This document shows, one piece after another, positions 17,590 through 24,587 of a DNA stretch of 35,518 bases; position 1 is the first letter of the stretch; each line of letters begins with the position of its first letter. The notes under the pieces are model-generated. The model did not search any database. It saw nothing but the letters and a program-made list of their open reading frames with translations, and had not been told where the DNA came from. A program made the position numbers and the translations under genes. Origin of the DNA: Clostridiaceae bacterium (GTDB lineage Bacteria > Bacillota > Clostridia > DSM-8532); NCBI GenBank assembly GCA_012839205.1, contig DUNT01000009.1:1-35518 (forward strand). The letters run 5' to 3'.

Positions 17590-18591
17590 TTACTGACTGA
17601 GCTTGTTTCTTACAAGCGTAGCTTTATCTTCAGGTAACCATTTAGTAAGCAGTTCATCATGTTCCTTTAAAAACCACTTAGCTGCATCTTCCATGGATGC
17701 ATCATTATCTTCGATATATGCCAGAGCTTCAGCAGTTAGAGCACTGCTTGTGCGGTATTTGCTCAAAAATTCTGCAAATTCAGGTGCCTTTTTATAAAAC
17801 TCATTACTTACGCAAATAGTTATATTCATTGAAGGACATTCGGTCTGACCCAAGGGATATAATTCCGGATCAAATGGAGCATCCTCCAAAATAACCAAAT
17901 CTAATTTACCGGTAAGCCATGTTGGATCCCAATGGTATGAAACAATAGCTTCTCCCTTATTATATGCTGCCGCAATTGCTGCAACTGAAGCAGCTTCAGA
18001 GCCCGGATCAAAATAATTGTAGTTTTCATCTAATCCATAAAACTTATACTTGTTCCGCATAACTGTATCAACTTCCCAGCCTGAGATGGCGCCGTATATA
18101 CGTCCTTTTGCATTATCATCTGGATCCTTGAAAATGTGACTGTATTTTTTTAAGTCTTCTACAGTTTTTAAATCAGGAGCCATGGGCTCAATGCCTCTAT
18201 CCGGATCTCCTTCGATTACATATCTTGGTACGTACAGTCCCTGCTTGTTATCATCGAAATTAATGCCAAGCTCTTTGAACTTACCGGCCTTCACATCTTC
18301 GTGATAAGTGGGAAGATTATCAACCCAAACTTCCATATAAACGTCAACATCACCTGCAATCATACCATTATAGGTAATAGGCGTAGTACCGGGAATATCT
18401 TCACCGGCTATGTTGTAAGCAGCACCACCGATAAATGATGCAACAGCATTATGAAAACGTATACTGTCCCATCCCGCATCAGCGAATACAGCTTTAATTT
18501 GTTTAGCATCACCTGAATCAGTACCTGCACAAGCACTGAATAACACAGCAATAACTAAACATGATATTAATAATATTGATTTCTTTTTCAT
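17590..18591 (-). CDS. opuAC: Glycine betaine-type substrate-binding lipoprotein
   Basis: Extracellular solute receptor of the ABC transporter, 333 residues. A signal peptide of Lys-rich start and hydrophobic core ends in the lipobox LFSAC (lipid-modified Cys21), so it is anchored to the outer face of the membrane. Aromatic segments expected to form the betaine cage are visible (WDSIRFHNA, YMEVWVDNLP, YHWDPTWL). The fold is of the ProX/OpuAC class; whether it prefers glycine betaine, proline betaine or carnitine is not readable. First gene of the operon: GGAGG stands upstream of the ATG, and about 95 bases of leader with a terminator hairpin separate it from the promoter. Confidence 0.92.
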   Translation of the reverse strand: MKKKSILLISCLVIAVLFSACAGTDSGDAKQIKAVFADAGWDSIRFHNAVASFIGGAAYNIAGEDIPGTTPITYNGMIAGDVDVYMEVWVDNLPTYHEDVKAGKFKELGINFDDNKQGLYVPRYVIEGDPDRGIEPMAPDLKTVEDLKKYSHIFKDPDDNAKGRIYGAISGWEVDTVMRNKYKFYGLDENYNYFDPGSEAASVAAIAAAYNKGEAIVSYHWDPTWLTGKLDLVILEDAPFDPELYPLGQTECPSMNITICVSNEFYKKAPEFAEFLSKYRTSSALTAEALAYIEDNDASMEDAAKWFLKEHDELLTKWLPEDKATLVRNKLSQ

Positions 18592-18653
18592 ATTTGGCCT
18601 CCAATAATAATTTTATAAATATTCTGACAGCTCTCATAATTAGCTCCTAGACT

Positions 18654-18676
18654 AAAAAAGCAACTTTATAAGTTGC
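18654..18676 (-). terminator. Leader terminator hairpin of the opu operon
   Basis: Minus-strand GCAACTT, loop ATA and AAGTTGC, followed by TTTTTT (18654-18659). It lies about nine bases after the predicted start of transcription and 62 bases before the opuAC start codon. It could stop most transcripts unless relieved, or stop read-through from busR. Confidence 0.75.
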
Positions 18677-18691
18677 AAAACCGCCATACCT

Positions 18692-18720
18692 ATTCTATTT
18701 CAGAAGTTGTCGGTTGTCAA
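18692..18720 (-). promoter_or_regulatory. Promoter of the opu operon
   Basis: TTGACA (18715-18720), a 17-base spacer and TAGAAT (18692-18697) on the minus strand. The only mismatch to consensus is in the -10. Confidence 0.85.
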
Positions 18721-18751
18721 GAAAAACATGCTTACAAATTTTATAAAAAAA

Positions 18752-18766
18752 GTGTAGTTTTTACAC
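18752..18766. promoter_or_regulatory. Inverted repeat upstream of the opu promoter, possible BusR operator
   Basis: GTGTA, five bases GTTTT, TACAC. It stands about 30 bases upstream of the -35 and between busR and the opu operon. Assignment to the regulator is by position only. Confidence 0.35.
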
Positions 18767-18826
18767 AACAACACCCTTTTAAATGATATATGATTTTTTA
18801 TTTTGTTGATTTATAGCATTTTTTAT

Positions 18827-19447
18827 TTATGGATTTACAAACATTGTTACTGCATTTACAGCAGCCTGATCGCCAATAAATATTATTGTGTCATTTTCAG
18901 CAAGTACAGCATAAGGTCCGGGGGATAAAATGATTTCATTGTTGCGGCGAATGGCAACAATTGTAGCACCTGTTGCATGCCAGAAATTTAATTCATTGAT
19001 GCTTTTCCCTACCACCGGTGAACCTTTACCCACCTCCACTTCAAAATTTTTAAGCGGATTGGAATGAGACCATTTTACTGAAAATCTGGTTATCATATTA
19101 GAAACATGTGTTATTTCCTTACTGAGTTTGCTCTGTTTTTCAACAAGGTTTTTAAGTTGCTGGTGGAGGGTTTTGGCGTTTTCTCTGCCTTTAAAACGGT
19201 TTATATATTCCTGGGCGTTTTTTCTGGAAAGAACTACAGCACCACTGCTTTGCTTTACTTCAACTACATTCATATCTGAGAGCAATTTTAGTGATCTTCT
19301 GATAGTTTCCGGTGAAACGCCATATTCAGACGACATAATAGATCTGCCGTATATCTTGGTGTTTTCCTTAAATTCTCCTCGGGCAATCCTTGAGGCAATA
19401 TCTAGCGCAATTTTTAAATAAAGCGGTGTTGCAACCTTTTCACTCAA
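18827..19447 (-). CDS. busR: BusR-like transcription regulator (GntR wHTH + RCK_C domain)
   Basis: Probable c-di-AMP-responsive repressor of the betaine transporter that follows it. The 206 residues split into a GntR-type winged helix (1-75; PLYLKIALDIASRIARGEF, then SPETIRRSLKLL), a helical coiled-coil linker (about 80-122) and an RCK_C/TrkA_C domain (130-206; VGKSINELNFWHATGATIVAIRR, split here by family phrase). This is the exact layout and length of BusR of Lactococcus and Streptococcus, which binds c-di-AMP and shuts off the busA betaine uptake genes. The start is TTG at 19447, with GGAG eight bases upstream. It has its own promoter at 19484-19513 and lies 235 bases upstream of opuAC on the same strand. 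Ligand binding is inferred from the family, not seen. Confidence 0.82.
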   Translation of the reverse strand: MSEKVATPLYLKIALDIASRIARGEFKENTKIYGRSIMSSEYGVSPETIRRSLKLLSDMNVVEVKQSSGAVVLSRKNAQEYINRFKGRENAKTLHQQLKNLVEKQSKLSKEITHVSNMITRFSVKWSHSNPLKNFEVEVGKGSPVVGKSINELNFWHATGATIVAIRRNNEIILSPGPYAVLAENDTIIFIGDQAAVNAVTMFVNP

Positions 19448-19483
19448 TCAAAACACTCCATATAATCATTTTTATTCTACTTT

Positions 19484-19513
19484 ATTGTACATAATAAGCG
19501 GTTAATCAGTCAA
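19484..19513 (-). promoter_or_regulatory. Promoter of busR
   Basis: TTGACT (19508-19513), an 18-base spacer and TACAAT (19484-19489) on the minus strand, about 37 bases before the TTG start. Confidence 0.65.
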
Positions 19514-19589
19514 CTTTTCTAATTAGGATGGCTGCTGCCGGCACAATTGATATTTCCCCGCAAGGCAATTGTTAATACCCAAAATAATA

Positions 19590-19618
19590 TAGAAATTAAA
19601 ATAAGCCCCTTAGGGCTT
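19590..19618 (-). terminator. Terminator after the glycosyltransferase gene
   Basis: Minus-strand AAGCCC and GGGCTT around TAAG, followed by ATTTTAATTT. It closes the miaB-to-glycosyltransferase gene cluster. The bases between here and the busR promoter hold nothing else recognisable. Confidence 0.7.
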
Positions 19619-19635
19619 AAAGAAACATTTACTCA

Positions 19636-20910
19636 TCACCGGTCTATTCTATACCGTTTATTCTTAGTACGGCTTTTTATTAGAAATTTGTTTTTTCTTA
19701 TAACCAGCAATATATATTTAAGCCGAGCCGTTCTTGATGTTTCGCGCTTTATATATGGAGTGTCCAACTCCTTGACTATAAACCTGGCTATATCATGCGC
19801 AGCATCAGGCAATGTTTTTACATATTCATTTTTATAGATATTTTCTTTATACTGCTCCAAAATATCAGTATTTAATACATCATCAATTATTGCCTCAAAT
19901 TCATTTTTATTTCTGGCAAACCAGCCCATTTTATTATTAACACAAAAATCAATATTGCCTTTTTCATGAAGAGCAGCACAGTGGGTGAATATAGTTGGTA
20001 CCTTCTTTACCAGCACTTCGAATGTGGTGGAAGCTCCGCCCTTTGCTATAGCTATATCAGAAGCCTCAAGAAGTTCATGCATGTTATCAACGAATCCTAA
20101 AACCGCTAACGGGGTTTTGGAATCTGTATTAGATTTCATCAAATTTAACTCATTGAACAAATCTTTGTTTTTCCCGCAAATGGCAATAATATTAAAGGGA
20201 AAATTCCTATTATACAGTTCTTTAATATACTCCGAGGTATCCCCTATTCCCTGGCCACCCGATGTTGCTAAAAGGGTTTTGCGTGAAGGGTCCAGACCAA
20301 GGTTATTTAGTATTTCTTCCCTTGTCTTTGTCAGCTGTATAAAGAATTTCTTATTGAGGGGAAACGGCAATACTTTTACCTTGTTTCGGGGTTCTCCCTG
20401 TTTGATTAAAAACTCTTTAGCTTCCTCGGTAGATACAATAACAGCCTCAATTCTTGGATTTACCCATAGATTATGTCCCCGAACAGGATCAGTCATATAG
20501 CTGAATACTTTATATGGCAAATCATATTTGTCTCTTGCAAACAAGGCTACAGAGCTGCAAAAAAAATGAGTAGAAAAAACTATATCGGGCTTATAATTGA
20601 AAATATACTTCATTCCTTTATGAATAAACTGTTGAAAAAATAACCTCATTACAGTATTTGAACGAGTAAGATGATTAAAAGAATCCAGAAGTATGTTCAG
20701 ATTTGTTGTAATCTCTGGCCTGGCTAAAGCCCAATCCCAAAATCCTTTTATTATTTTATCGTCCCATTTGGCACCGGCTTCTTTAGCAAAATCAATTACA
20801 TCAATATGATACCTGCCGGGATACATCTCTTCTATAGCATCCCTGATAGCAAGTGCGGGCATTTTATGCCCACCTCCTGCTTCCACCATAGGTATTAAAA
20901 TCTTTTTCAA
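19636..20910 (-). CDS. GT28-family glycosyltransferase (MGDG synthase / diacylglycerol glucosyltransferase-like)
   Basis: Probably transfers a sugar from a nucleotide donor to diacylglycerol, making a membrane glycolipid; MurG is the better known relative. Of 424 residues, the first half has the MGDG-synthase-type N-terminus (MVEAGGGHKMPALAI near residues 8-22, and FSTHFFCS). The second half has the donor-binding GT-B pattern (LLATSGGQGIGD, then IAKGGASTTFEVLVKKVPTI). I start at TTG 20910 because GGGG is nine bases upstream and MKKILIPMVEAGGGH is the normal opening; an in-frame TTG at 20925 has no clear ribosome site. The C-terminal 40 residues are very basic and may bind the membrane surface. 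It starts 20 bases after hfq. Confidence 0.82.
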   Translation of the reverse strand: MKKILIPMVEAGGGHKMPALAIRDAIEEMYPGRYHIDVIDFAKEAGAKWDDKIIKGFWDWALARPEITTNLNILLDSFNHLTRSNTVMRLFFQQFIHKGMKYIFNYKPDIVFSTHFFCSSVALFARDKYDLPYKVFSYMTDPVRGHNLWVNPRIEAVIVSTEEAKEFLIKQGEPRNKVKVLPFPLNKKFFIQLTKTREEILNNLGLDPSRKTLLATSGGQGIGDTSEYIKELYNRNFPFNIIAICGKNKDLFNELNLMKSNTDSKTPLAVLGFVDNMHELLEASDIAIAKGGASTTFEVLVKKVPTIFTHCAALHEKGNIDFCVNNKMGWFARNKNEFEAIIDDVLNTDILEQYKENIYKNEYVKTLPDAAHDIARFIVKELDTPYIKRETSRTARLKYILLVIRKNKFLIKSRTKNKRYRIDR

Positions 20911-20930
20911 AAAAATCAGCCCCAAATATG

Positions 20931-21167
20931 CTATTCTCTGTTTTCGTTAAATATTATATTAACTGTTTTCATAGGTGAAACTGTAGAAATTGCATGTTTG
21001 TATACTAATTGCTGTTTTCCCTCACTGTCCAGAACCACGGTAAAATTATCAAATCCTTTAACCATACCTCTTAACTGAAAGCCATTTGTAAGATATACAG
21101 TTACAGGTATGTGTTCTTTTCTTACCTGATTCAGAAAAACATCTTGGAGATTAATATTTTTAGTCAT
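20931..21167 (-). CDS. hfq: RNA chaperone Hfq
   Basis: Hexameric Sm-like protein that binds small RNAs and mRNAs. The 78 residues contain the Sm1 motif ([21 protein letters not shown]) and the Sm2 motif (YKHAIST), with a short C-terminal tail as is usual in Firmicutes. Strong ribosome site AGGAGG precedes the ATG. It follows miaA by 68 bases, the conserved miaA-hfq order found across bacteria. Confidence 0.97.
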   Translation of the reverse strand: MTKNINLQDVFLNQVRKEHIPVTVYLTNGFQLRGMVKGFDNFTVVLDSEGKQQLVYKHAISTVSPMKTVNIIFNENRE

Positions 21168-21235
21168 CTCTTCTCCTCCTATTTAGAACAAAAAATATAA
21201 ACTGAACTCATCATCTTGACCCTAATTTTACTAAA

Positions 21236-22165
21236 TTAGCTTTCATTATTCAAGGCATCGGCCAATAATTTTAAAATTGCCCAAGTATTAGCATCACTGT
21301 ATTCTATCCACACCAAGCCTTCCGTTTTTTTAAACCAGGTCATTTGTCGCTTTGCAAGGCGCCGGGTGTTGGTTTTTATCCTGTCTGCTGCCTCGCCTAA
21401 AGTACATTTGCCCTCAATTGCAGCAATTATTTCTTTATATCCTATCCCCTGAAGGGATACAAGATCCGATGAATACCCGCAGCTTAAAAGCTCCTCCACC
21501 TCATCATAGAGCCCTTTTCCCATCATTGTATCTACTCTTTGGTCGATCCGCCGATATAATTCTTTTCGCTCAACATGCAATCCATATACCAAAAATTTAT
21601 ATAGCGGAGGGTTATTCCTTGAAGTTTCCCTGTGCTCCGAAATAGGTATTCCTGTAGTTTTATAGACTTCCAATGCCCTGATTACTCTTTTAATATTATT
21701 GGGATGGATTGACTCGGCACTTTTGGGATCCACTTCTTTAAGATATTTATATAATACCTGCGGCCCTTGCTCTTCAGCCAGATTATTTAGCTTTTCACGA
21801 TATTCCCAATCTGAAACAGTTTCTGAAAAAGTTATATTATATATCAATGAGTTTATATATAGACCTGTACCACCTGCAACTATGGGTGTTTTACCCCTTT
21901 TTACAATATCATTTATGCAGATTAGTGCATCTTCTTTGAATTGAGCAACACTGTATTCCTCATCAGGGTTGACTATATCAATCAGATGATGAGGGACTCC
22001 CCGCCTTTCCTCAATTGTAGGCTTAGCTGTTCCAATATTCATTCCACGATAAATCTGCATGGAGTCAGCAGATATTATTTCACCGTCTATCTTTAATGCT
22101 AATTCAACTGCCAAATCGGTTTTACCTGAGGCTGTTGGCCCAGCAATAACCATTACTTTATTCAT
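21236..22165 (-). CDS. miaA: tRNA dimethylallyltransferase
   Basis: Adds a dimethylallyl group to N6 of A37 in tRNAs reading codons that start with U; MiaB, encoded upstream in the same cluster, then methylthiolates that base. The 309-residue protein shows the P-loop GPTASGKTDLA (8-18), ISADSMQIYRGMNIGTAKPT, HHLIDIVNPDEEYSVAQF and AGGTGLYINSL. The ATG has AAAGG six bases upstream and lies 17 bases after the mutL stop. Confidence 0.97.
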   Translation of the reverse strand: MNKVMVIAGPTASGKTDLAVELALKIDGEIISADSMQIYRGMNIGTAKPTIEERRGVPHHLIDIVNPDEEYSVAQFKEDALICINDIVKRGKTPIVAGGTGLYINSLIYNITFSETVSDWEYREKLNNLAEEQGPQVLYKYLKEVDPKSAESIHPNNIKRVIRALEVYKTTGIPISEHRETSRNNPPLYKFLVYGLHVERKELYRRIDQRVDTMMGKGLYDEVEELLSCGYSSDLVSLQGIGYKEIIAAIEGKCTLGEAADRIKTNTRRLAKRQMTWFKKTEGLVWIEYSDANTWAILKLLADALNNES

Positions 22166-22182
22166 AAGAAACCTTTCTTTGA

Positions 22183-24084
22183 CTACAATATTCTCTTAAA
22201 CCTTTTTTCAAATTCTTTCTTTTCCATCGTTAGGATTACCGGCCTTCCATGGACGCAAGTATAAGGGTTTTCCAACGCACATAAATTCTCTATTAAACCA
22301 AGAATTTCTTCCTTTGAAAGAGGTCTGTTTGCTTTTAATGCACCTTTGCATGAAATCATATAAAGTGTCTCATCGCTGATATCACTTTGGGCCGATCCGG
22401 TTTGAATCCAACGATCCAGTATTTCATTGAAGTCACTGACACTAAAACTGTTTTCGTAAAAATCAGGTATACTCCTGATTATAACTGTATTGGAACCAAA
22501 TGCTTCTATCTCGAATCCTATGCTTTGAAACGCAGATTGTTTTTCCATGACAAAATCATACTCATTAGCAGTTAGTTTGATAATGACCGGTTCAAGCATA
22601 ATCTGAGAAAAGTTCTGATTATTTGCATGCCTTTGCTTTATGTACTCATATCTTATTCTCTCATGAGCTGCATGCTGGTCAATTATATACAGATTGTTCC
22701 CACACTGTAAAAGTATATACGTATCAAAAACCTGCCCGACAATTGTTGCATTCAACAGCTCCTGCAATGATGCTTTTTCGGTTGTCTGTATGGTTTCTTT
22801 TAAAGTACCAATTTCCTGAGATGCCTTGGTTTCTTCAATAATCTCATTTTCTGTAATATAGTGAGTTTCTTTATAGCACTTTTTTTCTATTTCACCGGGT
22901 ACATTACAATCTTGTTCTTCTATTTTAACGGGTATCTCCGGCATTCTGTCAAACAGTGTAGATTGTTTTGGGAATTCAGCACTTGTTTCAGGCCGGGTTT
23001 TTCTATTAACTCTAGGTTCCATTAGAGGGATATTTACCGGTGGGTTATTTTTTACCTCTATCTCACTGGTTTTGGGCTCAAACTCTCTTATTCCTGTTTC
23101 TCTCAAGAGGGTGCCTTTTACACCATGGTAAACAGCGCTGTAAACCGAGCTCTCATTTACAAAACGTACTTCAAGTTTTTGTGGATGTACGTTTACATCG
23201 TAGCTTTCAGCCGGAGATTTAAGATGAAGCACGCAAAAAGGGAACTTGTTTTGCATGAGCATGGTTTTATAGGCATCCTCCAGCGCTTTTGTTATAACCT
23301 TACTCTTAATGTATCTTCCGTTAAGAAATATAGACTGATTATTTCTGTTTCCTCTGGCGATTTCAGGCTTACCTATAAAACCTTCAAGCACAAAGCCTTC
23401 ACTTTTATAGCTGACAGGAAGAACAGATTTTGCAATATCCTTGCCAAAAATACTGTATATAACACTTAATAAATCATGATTACCCGGTGTATGTAATTGT
23501 GTGCGGTTATTCTGAATAAATTTAAAGGATATTCCCGGGTTAGCAAGGGCAAGACGCTGTATTATGTCAGAAATATACCCTGCTTCGGTACTGTCTCTTT
23601 TCAGGAATTTATATCGGGCCGGGGTATTGTAAAAAAGGTTTCTGACTATAAAACTTGTTCCTTTTGGGCTGCCGGTTTGGTGAATAGATATAACCCGTCC
23701 ACCTTCCATTTTAAGTGTTGTGCCTGTTAAAGCATCCTCAGTTTTTGATGTTACTTCCAATTGAGATACAGAAGCAATAGAAGCAAGCGCCTCTCCACGA
23801 AAGCCCATGGTTGAAAGGTCCTCTAAATCTTCAATACGTCTTATTTTGCTGGTGGCATGACGTTCAAATGCAAATTCCAGATCATCTTTTTCTATACCAC
23901 TGCCGTTATCCGTAACACGGATATATGATATGCCGCCATTTCTAATTTCTACAGTAATCTGAGTAGCGCCGGCATCAATGGAGTTTTCCACCATTTCCTT
24001 GACGACCGAGGCCGGTCTTTCAATTACTTCACCCGCCGCTATTTGATTGGCTGTATTTTCATCCAGAATAACAATTTTACTCAT
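22183..24084 (-). CDS. mutL: DNA mismatch repair protein MutL (endonuclease type)
   Basis: ATP-driven partner of MutS. The 633 residues begin with a GHKL ATPase (EMVENSIDAGA, DNGSGI, TMGFRGEAL, GTSF). A variable linker spans about 330-440. The C-terminal dimerisation domain contains the metal-dependent nicking motif DQHAAHERIRYE, plus SCKGA and CVHGRPV, so this is the nicking form used by bacteria without MutH. I start at the ATG at 24084, with GGGAG six bases upstream; the frame extends to a TTG at 24123, which would add 13 residues that break the family opening MSKIVILDENTANQIAAGEV. It is separated from mutS by 0.5 kb of repeats. Confidence 0.96.
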   Translation of the reverse strand: MSKIVILDENTANQIAAGEVIERPASVVKEMVENSIDAGATQITVEIRNGGISYIRVTDNGSGIEKDDLEFAFERHATSKIRRIEDLEDLSTMGFRGEALASIASVSQLEVTSKTEDALTGTTLKMEGGRVISIHQTGSPKGTSFIVRNLFYNTPARYKFLKRDSTEAGYISDIIQRLALANPGISFKFIQNNRTQLHTPGNHDLLSVIYSIFGKDIAKSVLPVSYKSEGFVLEGFIGKPEIARGNRNNQSIFLNGRYIKSKVITKALEDAYKTMLMQNKFPFCVLHLKSPAESYDVNVHPQKLEVRFVNESSVYSAVYHGVKGTLLRETGIREFEPKTSEIEVKNNPPVNIPLMEPRVNRKTRPETSAEFPKQSTLFDRMPEIPVKIEEQDCNVPGEIEKKCYKETHYITENEIIEETKASQEIGTLKETIQTTEKASLQELLNATIVGQVFDTYILLQCGNNLYIIDQHAAHERIRYEYIKQRHANNQNFSQIMLEPVIIKLTANEYDFVMEKQSAFQSIGFEIEAFGSNTVIIRSIPDFYENSFSVSDFNEILDRWIQTGSAQSDISDETLYMISCKGALKANRPLSKEEILGLIENLCALENPYTCVHGRPVILTMEKKEFEKRFKRIL

Positions 24085-24123
24085 ATGATTCTCCCTGATT
24101 ACAATACCTTTATAGTGAGTCAA

Positions 24124-24248
24124 ATGCGCCGCTCCATGAATCCATCAATTGGGAGGTGAGAGATTCGAGGTTTGAAGTATGAAATCGTATAAAAATAATA
24201 CGAGCAAACATCTCACTTCTCACATCCCATCTCTCACATCACGTTATT
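24124..24248. other. Intergenic stretch beside the repeat element
   Basis: Holds no gene. It contains a TCGTAT/ATACGA hairpin with an AT loop and a CT-rich stretch of near-repeats (ATCTCACTTCTCACATCCC, then ATCTCTCACATCA). It reads like degraded intergenic repeat sequence rather than coding or regulatory DNA. No clear mutL promoter was found here. Confidence 0.5.
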
Positions 24249-24344
24249 GTCATCCTGAGCGTAGCGCGGCCCTCCTTTATGTCATCCTGAGCGTAGCACA
24301 GCCCTCCTTTATGTCATCCTGAGCGTAGCACAGCCCTCCTTTAT
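24249..24344. repeat. Three abutting 32-base tandem units
   Basis: Units at 24249-24280, 24281-24312 and 24313-24344 each start GTCATCCTGAGCGTAGC and end CCTCCTTTAT. Units 2 and 3 are identical; unit 1 differs at two bases. A fourth unit starts at 24345 and diverges after 19 bases. Confidence 0.93.
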
Positions 24345-24548
24345 GTCATCCTGAGCGTAGCGCAGCGGAGCCGAAGGATCTTCTTACGTTAAACAATGGA
24401 GCGGCTGCAGCCCGCTGCGATTTAGCGCTCCATCTCCAACATCTAGTTTCTAGTCGCGCCCGCTACTTAAGTCCATGCTCCGCTTTAAATCGCAGCAGCT
24501 ACGCTGCTTTATTACGTTTGTTCAAGCTGTCGTCCTGATCAGAATGAC
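24249..24548. repeat. Composite repeat element between mutS and mutL, copy 2
   Basis: About 300 bases bounded by GTCATCCTGA on the left and CAGAATGAC on the right, the same ends as the 81-base element at 15447. Internally it has a tandem array (24249-24344) and a fourth unit running into GAAGGATCTTC at 24373-24383. It also has inverted pairs ATGGAGC (24396-24402)/GCTCCAT (24427-24433) and GCTGCGATTTA (24414-24424)/TAAATCGCAGC (24486-24496). It is much more GC-rich than its surroundings. No open reading frame of note. It looks like a non-autonomous, MITE- or REP-like insertion that split the mutS-mutL pair. Confidence 0.75.
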
Positions 24549-24587
24549 AATGGAAGGCAAAATAGCAAGTGGGCGAGTTTTTATAAC

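Noticed and set aside
24249-24344. Regular 32-base repeats resembling a CRISPR array
   Set aside because: The units abut with no spacers between them, no cas genes are nearby, and the same terminal sequence occurs in a single palindromic copy at 15447.
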